Assembly: GCF_945906775.1 (NCBI RefSeq)
Contig: NZ_CAMDRE010000001.1
Coordinates: 2,666,001 to 2,730,000 of the forward strand
Length of the DNA: 64,000 bases
Reading direction: 5' to 3'
Origin: Citrobacter sp. Marseille-Q6884
GTDB lineage: Bacteria > Pseudomonadota > Gammaproteobacteria > Enterobacterales > Enterobacteriaceae
The notes below the pieces were generated by a model that searched no databases, was not told the DNA's origin, and was given only the letters and a program-made list of their open reading frames with translations. Both the position numbers and the translations under genes were made by a program. Below are positions 17,518-26,715 of this stretch, piece by piece (the stretch's first letter is position 1; every line of letters starts with the position of its first letter).

Positions 17518-18455
17518 TCAACTGGCAACCCGCCGCCCCCACGCTCTGGCAGGGACGCGATGACAGCGCCGAGTCTTCGAATGCGCTGCGTCTGTTTCAG
17601 ACCATCACGCTTAGCCCGGCATTTACCCCTGAACGGTATCGCGAACAGATAGCGCTGCTCGGATTCGCCTGCGATGAAGGCGTAAAACGCAATCAGGGAC
17701 GCACAGGCGCGGCTGGGGCGCCGGATGCATTGCGTAAAGCGCTGGCGAACTTAGCCAGTCACGACGGCCACAACAGGTTGGTCGATCTGGGCAATATTGT
17801 GGCGCAGGCGCCCGATCTTGAAGGGGCACAGCAGGCGCTACGCAGTGCGGTAAAACGCTGCCAGCAGGCAGAAATGCGCACCTTTGTGTTGGGCGGTGGA
17901 CATGAAACTGCCTTCGCTCACGGCGCGGGCGTACTGGATGCTTTTCCACGCTCAAAAGTCGGTATTGTGAACCTCGATGCGCATCTGGATTTACGTCATG
18001 CCGATCAGGCCACTTCCGGGACGCCATTTCGCCAACTGGCGCAACTCTGTGAAGAACAGCAGCGCGAATTTCATTATGCCTGCGTAGGCGTCAGTCGGGC
18101 GGCAAACACCCAGGCGCTGTGGGATGAAGCGCAGCGGCGCGGCGTTACCGTGGTGGAAGATCTGCATTGTCATCAGGCGCAGACACAGTTAGCGCAGTTT
18201 GCCGCCAACATGGATATTCTCTATCTGACAATTGATCTCGACGTTTTACCGGTCTGGGAAATGCCGGCAGTCTCCGCACCGGCTGCACTGGGTGTACCAC
18301 TGGCAACGCTGTTGGGGCTGATTGAACCGCTTTGTCGCAGCGGCAAATTACAGGCAGTGGACATGGTTGAATTCAACCCCCGTTTTGACGATCATGGCAT
18401 GGCGGCGCGCGTTGCGGCGCGGCTTGGCTGGCAAATTGCGCACTGGTGGCACTGA
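17514..18455 (+). CDS. hutG: Formimidoylglutamase HutG
   Basis: Last step of the enteric hut route: N-formimino-L-glutamate is hydrolysed to glutamate and formamide. The 313-residue protein is of the arginase/ureohydrolase family. Mn-binding motifs are GGGHETAFAHG, NLDAHLDLR and LTIDLDVLP, followed by VEFNPRFD. A 4-bp ATGA overlap couples it to hutI. A 56-bp gap with a short CCTGATGGCGC piece precedes hutC. Confidence 0.96.
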   Translation: MINWQPAAPTLWQGRDDSAESSNALRLFQTITLSPAFTPERYREQIALLGFACDEGVKRNQGRTGAAGAPDALRKALANLASHDGHNRLVDLGNIVAQAPDLEGAQQALRSAVKRCQQAEMRTFVLGGGHETAFAHGAGVLDAFPRSKVGIVNLDAHLDLRHADQATSGTPFRQLAQLCEEQQREFHYACVGVSRAANTQALWDEAQRRGVTVVEDLHCHQAQTQLAQFAANMDILYLTIDLDVLPVWEMPAVSAPAALGVPLATLLGLIEPLCRSGKLQAVDMVEFNPRFDDHGMAARVAARLGWQIAHWWH

Positions 18456-18511
18456 CATGCCTGATGGCGCTATTCGGCAACGAAAATTCTCTGCTTAAGG
18501 AAGGCTTACGC

Positions 18512-19237
18512 ATGCTCCCATCCCGCTCCCGTTCGGCTCCGGCTCCTTTCTACGAAAAGGTGAAACAGGAGATTAGCGACAAGATTGCCAGCGGTGTCTG
18601 GCAAGCGCATGACCGCATCCCCTCGGAAGCCGAGCTGGTGGCGCAGTATGGTTTTAGCCGTATGACGATCAACCGCGCGCTGCGTGAGCTGACAGACGAA
18701 GGTTTACTGGTGCGTTTGCAGGGGGTCGGCACATTTGTTGCTGAGCCAAAAGGTCAGTCTGCATTGTTCGAGATTCGCAGCATTGCGGATGAAATCATTG
18801 CTCGCCAGCACCAGCACCGCTGCGAGGTCCTGACACTGGAAAGAACGCGGGCGAATGCACTCCAGGCGGCGGCGTTGAACGTCACCGAAGGGACGTCTAT
18901 TTTTCACTCGGTGATGGTGCATTATGAAAACGAGCTGCCGGTGCAGATTGAAGATCGCTGCGTGAATGCGGAAATTGTGCCGGAGTATTTGTCGCAGGAT
19001 TACAGTCAGACCACCCCGCACGCGTACTTATCGCTCATCGCACCGCTGACGGAAGGTGAGCATATTGTGGAAGCCGTACGCGCCAGTGCGGAAGAGTGCG
19101 CGCTACTGAACATCAAAGAACACGATCCCTGCCTGCTTATTCGCCGTCGAACCTGGTCTGCGTCGCATATTGTCTCTCATGCCCACTTGCTTTTCCCGGG
19201 CTCCCGCTATCGTTTGCAGGGCCGTTTTATGTCCTGA
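18512..19237 (+). CDS. hutC: HutC, histidine-utilisation repressor
   Basis: A GntR-family (HutC subfamily) repressor of 241 residues. The N-terminal winged helix (about 8-75) contains PSEAELVAQYGFSRMTINRALRELTDEGLL. The C-terminal UTRA ligand domain (about 95-235) would bind urocanate, the natural inducer. The frame opens 22 codons upstream; MLPSRSRSAPAPFYEKV with AAGGAAGG upstream matches the usual family length. It ends hutIGC, so it controls its own transcript and hutUH. Confidence 0.95.
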   Translation: MLPSRSRSAPAPFYEKVKQEISDKIASGVWQAHDRIPSEAELVAQYGFSRMTINRALRELTDEGLLVRLQGVGTFVAEPKGQSALFEIRSIADEIIARQHQHRCEVLTLERTRANALQAAALNVTEGTSIFHSVMVHYENELPVQIEDRCVNAEIVPEYLSQDYSQTTPHAYLSLIAPLTEGEHIVEAVRASAEECALLNIKEHDPCLLIRRRTWSASHIVSHAHLLFPGSRYRLQGRFMS

Positions 19238-19307
19238 TACCGGGACATCAAAACCGTGATTGCTGACGCAATATAACAAAAATGTATCTTAATTGTTAAA
19301 CGCATCC

Positions 19308-19336
19308 TTGCGGTCGCTTGTATAGACAAGTATATG
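19308..19336 (+). promoter_or_regulatory. hutU promoter and HutC operator
   Basis: The near-perfect palindrome CTTGTATAGACAAG (19317-19330) fills the 17-bp spacer between TTGCGG (-35, 19308-19313) and TATATG (-10, 19331-19336). A repressor bound there would exclude RNA polymerase. HutC is the obvious ligand, given the adjacent gene and the related site before hutI. Confidence 0.8.
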
Positions 19337-19375
19337 TTACTCATCTGTCCGATCGTTTGTGAGGAGTGTTTGACC

Positions 19376-21061
19376 ATGTCCCAAAGCAAGTATCGTCAGC
19401 AGGATATTCGTGCCCCAAGAGGGACGACCTTAACAGCCAAAAGCTGGCTGACTGAAGCGCCGCTGCGCATGCTTATGAACAACCTTGATCCCGATGTCGC
19501 GGAAAACCCCCATGAGCTGGTGGTATACGGCGGGATCGGACGCGCTGCGCGTGACTGGGAATGCTATGACGCCATCATTAAGGCGCTGACGAAACTGGAA
19601 GCCGATGAAACGCTGTTGGTGCAGTCCGGTAAACCGGTTGGCGTGTTCAAAACGCATGAAAATGCACCCCGCGTCTTAATTGCTAACTCAAACCTGGTGC
19701 CGCACTGGGCGACCTGGGAACACTTCAACGAGCTGGATGCGAAGGGGCTGGCGATGTATGGCCAGATGACTGCCGGAAGCTGGATCTACATCGGCAGTCA
19801 GGGCATCGTGCAGGGCACCTATGAAACCTTCGTGGAGGCCGGACGCCAGCATTATCAGGGTAACCTGAGCGGTCGCTGGGTGCTGACCGCCGGGCTTGGG
19901 GGAATGGGTGGGGCACAACCGTTAGCTGCGACGCTGGCGGGCGCATGTTCTCTGAATATCGAATGCCAGCAAAGCCGTATCGATTTCCGTCTGCGTACCC
20001 GTTACGTGGACGAGCAGGCGACAACGCTTGATGATGCGCTGGCGCGTATCGAAAAGTACACCCGTGAGGGGAAAGCGGTGTCCATTGCGCTGTGCGCGAA
20101 TGCGGCTGACATTGTGCCGGAGTTGGTGAAGCGCGGTGTCCGCCCGGATATGGTCACCGACCAGACCAGCGCCCACGACCCGCTGCACGGGTATCTGCCG
20201 TCCGGCTGGCGTTGGGAAGAGTATCAGGCAAAAGCGGTATCCGACCCGCAGGGCACGGTCCAGGCTGCGAAACAGTCGATGGCGGCACACGTGCAGGCGA
20301 TGCTGGCTTTCAGCAAGATGGGCGTCCCCACGTTTGATTACGGCAATAACATTCGCCAGATGGCAAAAGAGATGGGCGTAGAAAACGCCTTTGATTTCCC
20401 GGGATTTGTCCCGGCTTATATTCGTCCACTGTTCTGCCGCGGTATTGGCCCGTTCCGCTGGGTCGCGCTCTCAGGCGATGCGCAGGATATTTATAAGACC
20501 GATGCCAAAGTAAAAGAAATTGTAGCCGATGATAAGCATCTGCATCACTGGCTGGATATGGCGCGTGAGCGGATTAACTTCCAGGGCTTACCGGCGCGAA
20601 TTTGCTGGGTCGGACTGGAGTGGCGACAAAAACTGGGGCTGGCGTTTAACGAGATGGTACGTCGCGGTGAAGTGTCTGCGCCTATCGTTATCGGCCGTGA
20701 CCATCTGGACTCTGGCTCTGTTGCCAGCCCAAACCGTGAAACGGAAGCCATGCGCGACGGTTCAGACGCGGTCTCCGACTGGCCGCTGCTGAACGCACTC
20801 TTGAATACGGCCAGCGGTGCGACCTGGGTATCACTGCATCACGGCGGTGGTGTGGGTATGGGCTTCTCCCAACATGCCGGGATGGTGATTGTCTGCGACG
20901 GTACCGATGAAGCCGCCGCGCGTATCGCCCGGGTATTGCATAATGATCCGGCGACAGGCGTGATGCGCCATGCCGATGCCGGGTATGACATTGCGGTGGA
21001 ATGCGCCGTTGAACAAGGGTTAAATTTGCCGATGATTGCCGCGACTCAGGGGAAATGCTGA
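19376..21061 (+). CDS. hutU: Urocanate hydratase HutU
   Basis: Second step of histidine degradation: urocanate plus water gives 4-imidazolone-5-propionate, with NAD+ as a tightly bound electrophile. The 561-residue product has the NAD-binding GLGGMGGAQPLAATLAG block and the conserved FDYGNNIRQMAKEMG, FPGFVPAYIRPLFCRGIGPFRW and HHGGGVGMGFSQHAG segments. The start follows a strong GAGGAG, and the in-frame extension to 19334 is rejected. hutH starts 1 base after the stop. Confidence 0.97.
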   Translation: MSQSKYRQQDIRAPRGTTLTAKSWLTEAPLRMLMNNLDPDVAENPHELVVYGGIGRAARDWECYDAIIKALTKLEADETLLVQSGKPVGVFKTHENAPRVLIANSNLVPHWATWEHFNELDAKGLAMYGQMTAGSWIYIGSQGIVQGTYETFVEAGRQHYQGNLSGRWVLTAGLGGMGGAQPLAATLAGACSLNIECQQSRIDFRLRTRYVDEQATTLDDALARIEKYTREGKAVSIALCANAADIVPELVKRGVRPDMVTDQTSAHDPLHGYLPSGWRWEEYQAKAVSDPQGTVQAAKQSMAAHVQAMLAFSKMGVPTFDYGNNIRQMAKEMGVENAFDFPGFVPAYIRPLFCRGIGPFRWVALSGDAQDIYKTDAKVKEIVADDKHLHHWLDMARERINFQGLPARICWVGLEWRQKLGLAFNEMVRRGEVSAPIVIGRDHLDSGSVASPNRETEAMRDGSDAVSDWPLLNALLNTASGATWVSLHHGGGVGMGFSQHAGMVIVCDGTDEAAARIARVLHNDPATGVMRHADAGYDIAVECAVEQGLNLPMIAATQGKC

Positions 21062-21062
21062 T

Positions 21063-22583
21063 ATGAACATGCTTACCTTAACACCTGGCCACCTGAGCTT
21101 TGCACAGCTACGCGAGATCTGGCAGCAGCCTGTCCAGCTGAGTCTGGATGCTGGCGCGATCGATGCCATTAATGCCAGTGTGGCCTGCGTCAGTAACATT
21201 GTGGCTGAAGGACGCACGGCCTACGGCATTAATACCGGATTTGGTCTGTTGGCACAGACCCGAATCGCGGCAGAAGATCTGCAAAATCTCCAGCGCTCGC
21301 TGGTGCTTTCGCATGCTGCAGGGGTTGGCGAGCCGCTGGATGATGCGATGGTGCGTCTGATTATGGTGCTGAAGATTAACAGCCTGGCGCGCGGTTTCTC
21401 TGGTATCCGTCTGAGCGTGATTGAAGCGCTGATCGCACTGGTGAATGCCGGGGTCTACCCGCTGATCCCGGCAAAAGGCTCGGTGGGCGCTTCAGGCGAT
21501 CTGGCGCCGCTGGCGCATATGTCGCTCACCTTGTTAGGCGAGGGTAAGGCTCGCTGGCAGGGAGAATGGCTTCCGGCGACAGAGGCGCTGAAGAAGGCCG
21601 GGCTGGCGCCGATTACGCTGGAGGCGAAAGAAGGGCTGGCGCTGCTGAATGGTACGCAGGCTTCCACCGCGTTTGCCCTGCGTGGCTTGATTGAGGCACA
21701 AGAGCTGTTTGCCTCAGCGACGGTGTGCGGAGCGCTGACGACGGAAGCGGTGCTCGGTTCCCGCCGTCCGTTTGATGCCCGTATTCATGCTGCGCGTGGA
21801 CAGCGTGGGCAAATTGATGCCGCGTCTCTTTATCGCCATGTGTTAACCGATTCCAGTGCGCTTTCGCAATCGCACCATAATTGCGAAAAAGTGCAGGATC
21901 CGTATTCGCTGCGCTGCCAGCCACAGGTGATGGGCGCGTGTCTGACGCAGTTACGCCAGGTCATGGATGTGCTGCTGGTGGAGGCCAACGCGGTTTCAGA
22001 CAACCCGCTGGTGTTTGCTGAAGAAGGGGATGTGATTTCTGGCGGCAACTTCCACGCTGAACCGGTCGCGATGGCGGCGGACAACCTGGCGCTGGCTATT
22101 GCGGAAATCGGCGCGTTATCGGAGCGGCGTATCGCGCTGATGATGGATAAACACATGTCCCAGCTACCGCCTTTCCTGGTCAAAAATGGCGGAGTGAACT
22201 CCGGCTTTATGATTGCTCAGGTGACCGCAGCCGCGCTGGCGAGCGAAAACAAAGCGCTGGCGCACCCGCACAGCGTGGACAGTTTACCGACCTCGGCTAA
22301 CCAGGAAGATCATGTTTCAATGGCGCCTGCCGCCGGTCGTCGACTGTGGGAAATGGCAGCCAATACGCGCGGCGTCATTGCCGTTGAGTGGCTGGCGGCC
22401 TGCCAGGGCATTGATCTGCGAGAAGGGTTAACCTCAAGCCCGCTGCTGGAGCAGGCGCGTCAGGCATTGCGTGAAGAGGTTCCTCACTATACCCAGGATC
22501 GCTTTTTTGCCCCGGATATCGCGTGTGCGACGGCGTTGTTAGCGCAGGGGACGCTGCTGAAGCTGGTCCCTGAGTTTCTGTAA
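21063..22583 (+). CDS. hutH: Histidine ammonia-lyase HutH
   Basis: First step: L-histidine is deaminated to urocanate and ammonia. The 506-residue lyase uses the self-made MIO cofactor from Ala143-Ser144-Gly145, seen in KGSVGASGDLAPLAHM. TAYGINTGFG (residues 52-61) supplies the catalytic tyrosine. It is the last gene of hutUH, 1 bp after hutU. A second in-frame ATG lies two codons in. A REP unit follows the stop. Confidence 0.97.
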   Translation: MNMLTLTPGHLSFAQLREIWQQPVQLSLDAGAIDAINASVACVSNIVAEGRTAYGINTGFGLLAQTRIAAEDLQNLQRSLVLSHAAGVGEPLDDAMVRLIMVLKINSLARGFSGIRLSVIEALIALVNAGVYPLIPAKGSVGASGDLAPLAHMSLTLLGEGKARWQGEWLPATEALKKAGLAPITLEAKEGLALLNGTQASTAFALRGLIEAQELFASATVCGALTTEAVLGSRRPFDARIHAARGQRGQIDAASLYRHVLTDSSALSQSHHNCEKVQDPYSLRCQPQVMGACLTQLRQVMDVLLVEANAVSDNPLVFAEEGDVISGGNFHAEPVAMAADNLALAIAEIGALSERRIALMMDKHMSQLPPFLVKNGGVNSGFMIAQVTAAALASENKALAHPHSVDSLPTSANQEDHVSMAPAAGRRLWEMAANTRGVIAVEWLAACQGIDLREGLTSSPLLEQARQALREEVPHYTQDRFFAPDIACATALLAQGTLLKLVPEFL

Positions 22584-22589
22584 GAAAAT

Positions 22590-22616
22590 GCCGGATGGCG
22601 CTGGCGCTTATCCGGC
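22590..22616. repeat. REP unit after hutH
   Basis: GCCGGATGGCGCT...CTTATCCGGC is a classic REP palindrome 7 bases past the hutH stop, between convergent hutH and ybhB. Confidence 0.85.
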
Positions 22617-22623
22617 ACAGTCG

Positions 22624-23100
22624 TTAACTGAACATCGCTGTAATCGACGCGCTGGCGAGCGAGTGGAAATGGACGTTAAATCCTACCATCGCGCCGCTAG
22701 CGTCTTCATCGACGTCAATGCGTTCCACATCCAGCGCATGAACCGTAAAAATATAGCGATGAGTTTCGCCTTTCGGGGGCGCCGCGCCGCCATAACCTGC
22801 TTTACCAAAGTCCGTACGGGTCTGAATGACGCCATCCGGCAGAGCCACCAGGCCTGAGCCGAACCCTTGTGTCAGAACGCGGGTATCCGCAGGCAGGTTA
22901 ACCACCACCCAGTGCCACCAGCCAGAGCCGGTTGGCGCATCGGGATCGTAACAGGTCACCACAAAGCTTTTGGTTCCGGCAGGGACATCGTCCCATGCCA
23001 GATGCGGGGAGATATTGTCCCCGTCATACCCCATCCCGTTAAAGACATGGCGATGAGGGAGTTTATCCCCGTCGCGCAGATCGTTACTGATTAGTTTCAT
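22624..23100 (-). CDS. ybhB: YbhB, PEBP/Raf kinase inhibitor-like protein
   Basis: A 158-residue protein of the phosphatidylethanolamine-binding (PEBP) family, cytosolic. Family motifs are CYDPDAPTGSGWWHWVVVNLP (about 50-70) and PPKGETHRYIFTVHAL (about 108-124). The E. coli structure is known, but the physiological role is not. Length equals E. coli YbhB. It lies between hut and bio, 57 bp beyond the bioA stop on the same strand, and may be cotranscribed with bioA as reported for E. coli. Confidence 0.94.
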   Translation of the reverse strand: MKLISNDLRDGDKLPHRHVFNGMGYDGDNISPHLAWDDVPAGTKSFVVTCYDPDAPTGSGWWHWVVVNLPADTRVLTQGFGSGLVALPDGVIQTRTDFGKAGYGGAAPPKGETHRYIFTVHALDVERIDVDEDASGAMVGFNVHFHSLASASITAMFS

Positions 23101-23157
23101 GCTGACTCCTCTCGTTAGCCAAAAAGTGTAGCCAGAAACCGCATAGCTTACCGCCGA

Positions 23158-24447
23158 TTATTCGCTAAAAAATGTTTCATTGCGCACAGCCTCGTTCACG
23201 GCCTGCGTCAGTCGTTGAAGCTGGTCGGGGTGAATAATGTACGGTGGCATCAGATAGATGAGTTTGCCAAACGGCCGGATCCATACACCCTGATCGACAA
23301 AGAACTTCTGCAACGCCGCCATCTTCACCGGACGCGTGGTTTCTACTACACCGATTGCGCCGAGAACGCGCACGTCGGCGACATAAGGCGAATCCACAGC
23401 GGGCGTCAGTTCACGACGTAATTGTGTTTCGATAGCGGCGACTTGCGCACGCCAATCGCCCGTTTCGAGCAACGAGAGGCTGGCAGAAGCAACGGCGCAC
23501 GCCAGTGGATTTCCCATGAACGTTGGGCCGTGCATAAAGCAAGCGGCCTCGCCGTTACTGATGGTTTCAGCCACGAGGCGAGTGGTTAGCGTGGCCGAAA
23601 GGGTCATGGTCCCACCGGTTAACGCTTTGCCAAGGCACAAAATATCCGGTGTGATATCGGCGTGTTCACAGGCAAACAACTTGCCGGTACGACCAAATCC
23701 GGTGGCTATTTCATCGGCGATTAGCAGAATGCCTTCGCGGTCGCACATCTTGCGAATACGCTTTAACCACTCGGGATGGTACATACGCATGCCGCCAGCC
23801 CCCTGCACAATCGGCTCGAGGATAACGGCCGCAATCTCGTGGCGATGTGCGGCCATCAAACGGGCAAACGGCACCATGTCCAGCTCGTCCCACTCGCCGT
23901 CCATTCGGCTTTGCGGGGCGGGAGCGAACAGGTTTTCCGGCAGATAACCTTTCCACAGACTGTGCATTGAGTTGTCAGGGTCGCACACTGACATCGCGCC
24001 AAAAGTATCGCCATGATAGCCATTGCGGAAGGTGAGAAAACGTTGGCGTGATTCGCCCTTAGCCTGCCAGTACTGCAGCGCCATTTTCATTGCCACTTCC
24101 ACGGCAACGGAACCGGAATCGGCGAGGAAAACGCATTCCAGCGGTGCTGGCGTCATCGCCACCAGTTGACGGCACAATGCGATGGCCGGGGCATGGGTAA
24201 TACCGCCAAACATCACATGCGACATGTCGTCGATCTGTGTTTTCATTGCCGCGTTCAGGTGCGGGTGATTGTAACCGTGGATCGCCGCCCACCAGGACGA
24301 CATGCCGTCAACCAGCCTTTCACCGCTGGATAAAATCAGTTCGCAGCCTTCAGCGCGCGCCACCGGATAAACAGGTAGCGGAGATGTCATGGAAGTGTAA
24401 GGGTGCCAGATGTGGCGTTGGTCAAAAGCAAGATCGTCCGTTGTCAT
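23158..24447 (-). CDS. bioA: DAPA aminotransferase BioA
   Basis: Transfers the amino group of S-adenosylmethionine to 8-amino-7-oxononanoate to give 7,8-diaminononanoate in biotin synthesis. A 429-residue class-III aminotransferase with the PLP lysine in LCLGKALTGGT (Lys274) and the Asp of LLIADEIATGFGRTG. The frame extends 25 codons through the operator; MTTDDLAFD is the family start. It is divergent from bioBFCD over the shared BirA operator. Confidence 0.97.
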   Translation of the reverse strand: MTTDDLAFDQRHIWHPYTSMTSPLPVYPVARAEGCELILSSGERLVDGMSSWWAAIHGYNHPHLNAAMKTQIDDMSHVMFGGITHAPAIALCRQLVAMTPAPLECVFLADSGSVAVEVAMKMALQYWQAKGESRQRFLTFRNGYHGDTFGAMSVCDPDNSMHSLWKGYLPENLFAPAPQSRMDGEWDELDMVPFARLMAAHRHEIAAVILEPIVQGAGGMRMYHPEWLKRIRKMCDREGILLIADEIATGFGRTGKLFACEHADITPDILCLGKALTGGTMTLSATLTTRLVAETISNGEAACFMHGPTFMGNPLACAVASASLSLLETGDWRAQVAAIETQLRRELTPAVDSPYVADVRVLGAIGVVETTRPVKMAALQKFFVDQGVWIRPFGKLIYLMPPYIIHPDQLQRLTQAVNEAVRNETFFSE

Positions 24448-24454
24448 AATCGAC

Positions 24455-24488
24455 TTGTAAACCAAATTAAAAAGATTTAGGTTTACGA
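24455..24488. promoter_or_regulatory. Biotin operator (BirA box)
   Basis: TTGTAAACC (24455-24463), 16 bp, then GGTTTACGA (24480-24488) forms the BirA inverted repeat with one mismatch in the right half. In E. coli the operator overlaps both face-to-face bio promoters, so BirA-biotinyl-AMP represses bioA and bioBFCD together. Confidence 0.92.
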
Positions 24489-24523
24489 GTCTACACGAAA
24501 CTGACAACGAAACGTATACCAAT

Positions 24524-25564
24524 ATGGCTCACTCTCCTCGCTGGACAATGTCGCAAGTCACCGAATTATTTGAAAAACCCTTGCTGGATCTGCTGTTTGA
24601 AGCGCAACAGATCCATCGCCAGCACTTTGACCCCCAACAGATTCAGGTCAGTACGCTGCTGTCGATTAAAACCGGCGCCTGTCCGGAAGACTGCAAATAC
24701 TGCCCGCAAAGTTCCCGCTATAAAACCGGTCTGGAAACTGAGCGGTTAATGGAAGTGGAGCAGGTTCTGGACTCCGCGCGTAAGGCGAAGCAAGCTGGCT
24801 CAACGCGTTTCTGCATGGGCGCAGCGTGGAAGAATCCGCATGAGCGTGATATGCCGTATCTGGAACAGATGGTTCAAGGGGTGAAAGAGCTGGGGCTGGA
24901 GGCCTGTATGACGCTGGGCACACTCAACGAAACACAGGCGCAACGGCTCGCCAGTGCAGGGCTGGACTATTACAACCATAACCTCGACACCTCGCCGGAA
25001 TTCTACGGCAATATCATCACGACGCGTACGTATCAGGAGCGCCTTGATACGCTGGAGAACGTGCGTGAGGCCGGGATTAAAGTGTGTTCTGGCGGTATCG
25101 TGGGCCTGGGGGAAACGGTCACCGATCGCGCCGGGTTGCTGCTGCAGTTGGCTAATTTACCCACGCCGCCGGAAAGCGTGCCCATCAACATGCTGGTGAA
25201 GGTGAAGGGAACGCCGCTGGCGGATAACGACGATGTGGATGCGTTTGATTTCATTCGCACCATCGCCGTGGCGCGGATCATGATGCCGACCTCGCACGTG
25301 CGTCTTTCTGCAGGCCGTGAGCAGATGAACGAGCAGACGCAGGCGATGTGTTTTATGGCTGGCGCTAACTCCATTTTCTACGGCTGCAAGCTGCTGACCA
25401 CGCCGAACCCGAACGAGGATAAAGATCTGCTGCTGTTTCGCAAATTGGGTCTTAATCCGCAGCAAACGGCCGTACTGGCGGGTGATAACGAACAACAACA
25501 GCGTCTGGAGCAAGCTCTGCGCACGCCGGATACCGACGATTACTACAACGCGGCGACGGTATGA
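24524..25564 (+). CDS. bioB: Biotin synthase BioB
   Basis: A radical-SAM enzyme that inserts sulfur into dethiobiotin to make biotin. The 346-residue protein has the CPEDCKYC cluster motif (Cys53, Cys57, Cys60) for the 4Fe-4S centre and the cysteines and arginine (RLSAGREQM) that hold the 2Fe-2S sulfur donor. The ribosome site before the ATG is weak. The stop overlaps the bioF start by ATGA. Confidence 0.98.
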   Translation: MAHSPRWTMSQVTELFEKPLLDLLFEAQQIHRQHFDPQQIQVSTLLSIKTGACPEDCKYCPQSSRYKTGLETERLMEVEQVLDSARKAKQAGSTRFCMGAAWKNPHERDMPYLEQMVQGVKELGLEACMTLGTLNETQAQRLASAGLDYYNHNLDTSPEFYGNIITTRTYQERLDTLENVREAGIKVCSGGIVGLGETVTDRAGLLLQLANLPTPPESVPINMLVKVKGTPLADNDDVDAFDFIRTIAVARIMMPTSHVRLSAGREQMNEQTQAMCFMAGANSIFYGCKLLTTPNPNEDKDLLLFRKLGLNPQQTAVLAGDNEQQQRLEQALRTPDTDDYYNAATV

Positions 25565-26715
25565 CCTGGCAGAAAAAAATAGACGATGCGCTGGCGGCGC
25601 GTCGTTCTGCTGATGCCTTGCGCCGTCGTTACCCGGTGACGCTGGGTGCCGGGCGCTGGTTGCAGGCCGATGGCTGTCAGTATCTGAATTTTTCCAGCAA
25701 TGATTATCTCGGTTTAAGCCACCATCCGCAGATTATCTGCGCATGGCAGCAGGGCGCTGAACGTTTTGGCGTCGGCAGTGGTGGTTCCGGTCACGTTAGC
25801 GGTTATTCCATCGCGCACCAGGCGCTGGAAGAGGAGCTGGCGCAGTGGCTGGGTTATTCGCGCGCGCTGCTGTTCATCTCCGGCTTTGCCGCTAATCAGG
25901 CGGTGATTGCCGCGCTGATGGAGAAAGATGACCGAATTGTCGCCGACCGGCTCAGCCATGCTTCGCTGCTGGAAGCGGCCAGTCTGAGCCCGGCGACACT
26001 GCGTCGCTTTAGCCATAATGATTCGCAGCATCTGGCCCGCCTGCTGGCTACCCCCTGTCCGGGGCAGCAACTGGTGGTGACCGAAGGTGTGTTCAGCATG
26101 GATGGTGATAGCGCACCGCTGGCGGAAATCCACGCGATGGCGCAACAGCACAATGCCTGGTTGCTGGTGGATGATGCGCACGGTATTGGCGTGACCGGTG
26201 AGGAAGGGCGGGGTTCGTGCTGGCAACAGCAGGTCAAGCCCGAGCTGCTGGTGGTGACGTTCGGGAAAGGATTTGGCGTCAGCGGAGCGGCGATCCTCTG
26301 TTCAGACAGCGTGGCGGATTATTTGCTGCAGTTTGCCCGTCATCTGATTTACAGCACCAGTATGCCTCCGGCGCAGGCGCAGGCATTGCGCGCTTCGCTG
26401 GCGGTGATTCGCAGTCACGAAGGCGATGAGCGCAGAGCAAAACTGGCGATGTTGATTCAGCGTTTTCGCGCGGGCATCAATACCCGATCTCTCACGCTGG
26501 CGAACTCAGATAGCGCCATTCAACCGCTGATCGTTGGCGACAATCAACACGCATTACGCCTGGCGGATACCCTCCGTCAGCAGGGATGTTGGGTGACGGC
26601 AATCCGTCCGCCTACCGTCCCGGTCGGCACGGCCAGACTGCGGCTCACGCTAACGCAGGCGCACGAAACCCAGGATATCGATCGTTTGCTGGAGGTGCTG
26701 AATGGCGCAGGTTGA
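25561..26715 (+). CDS. bioF: 8-amino-7-oxononanoate synthase BioF
   Basis: Condenses pimeloyl-ACP with L-alanine, releasing CO2, to start the fused rings of biotin. A 384-residue PLP enzyme of the alpha-oxoamine synthase family, with LLVDDAHGIGVTGEEGRG and the PLP lysine in VVTFGKGFGVSGAAI (about residue 236). Translation is coupled to bioB by a 4-bp overlap. The start of bioC lies 14 bp inside its 3' end. Confidence 0.97.
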   Translation: MTWQKKIDDALAARRSADALRRRYPVTLGAGRWLQADGCQYLNFSSNDYLGLSHHPQIICAWQQGAERFGVGSGGSGHVSGYSIAHQALEEELAQWLGYSRALLFISGFAANQAVIAALMEKDDRIVADRLSHASLLEAASLSPATLRRFSHNDSQHLARLLATPCPGQQLVVTEGVFSMDGDSAPLAEIHAMAQQHNAWLLVDDAHGIGVTGEEGRGSCWQQQVKPELLVVTFGKGFGVSGAAILCSDSVADYLLQFARHLIYSTSMPPAQAQALRASLAVIRSHEGDERRAKLAMLIQRFRAGINTRSLTLANSDSAIQPLIVGDNQHALRLADTLRQQGCWVTAIRPPTVPVGTARLRLTLTQAHETQDIDRLLEVLNGAG

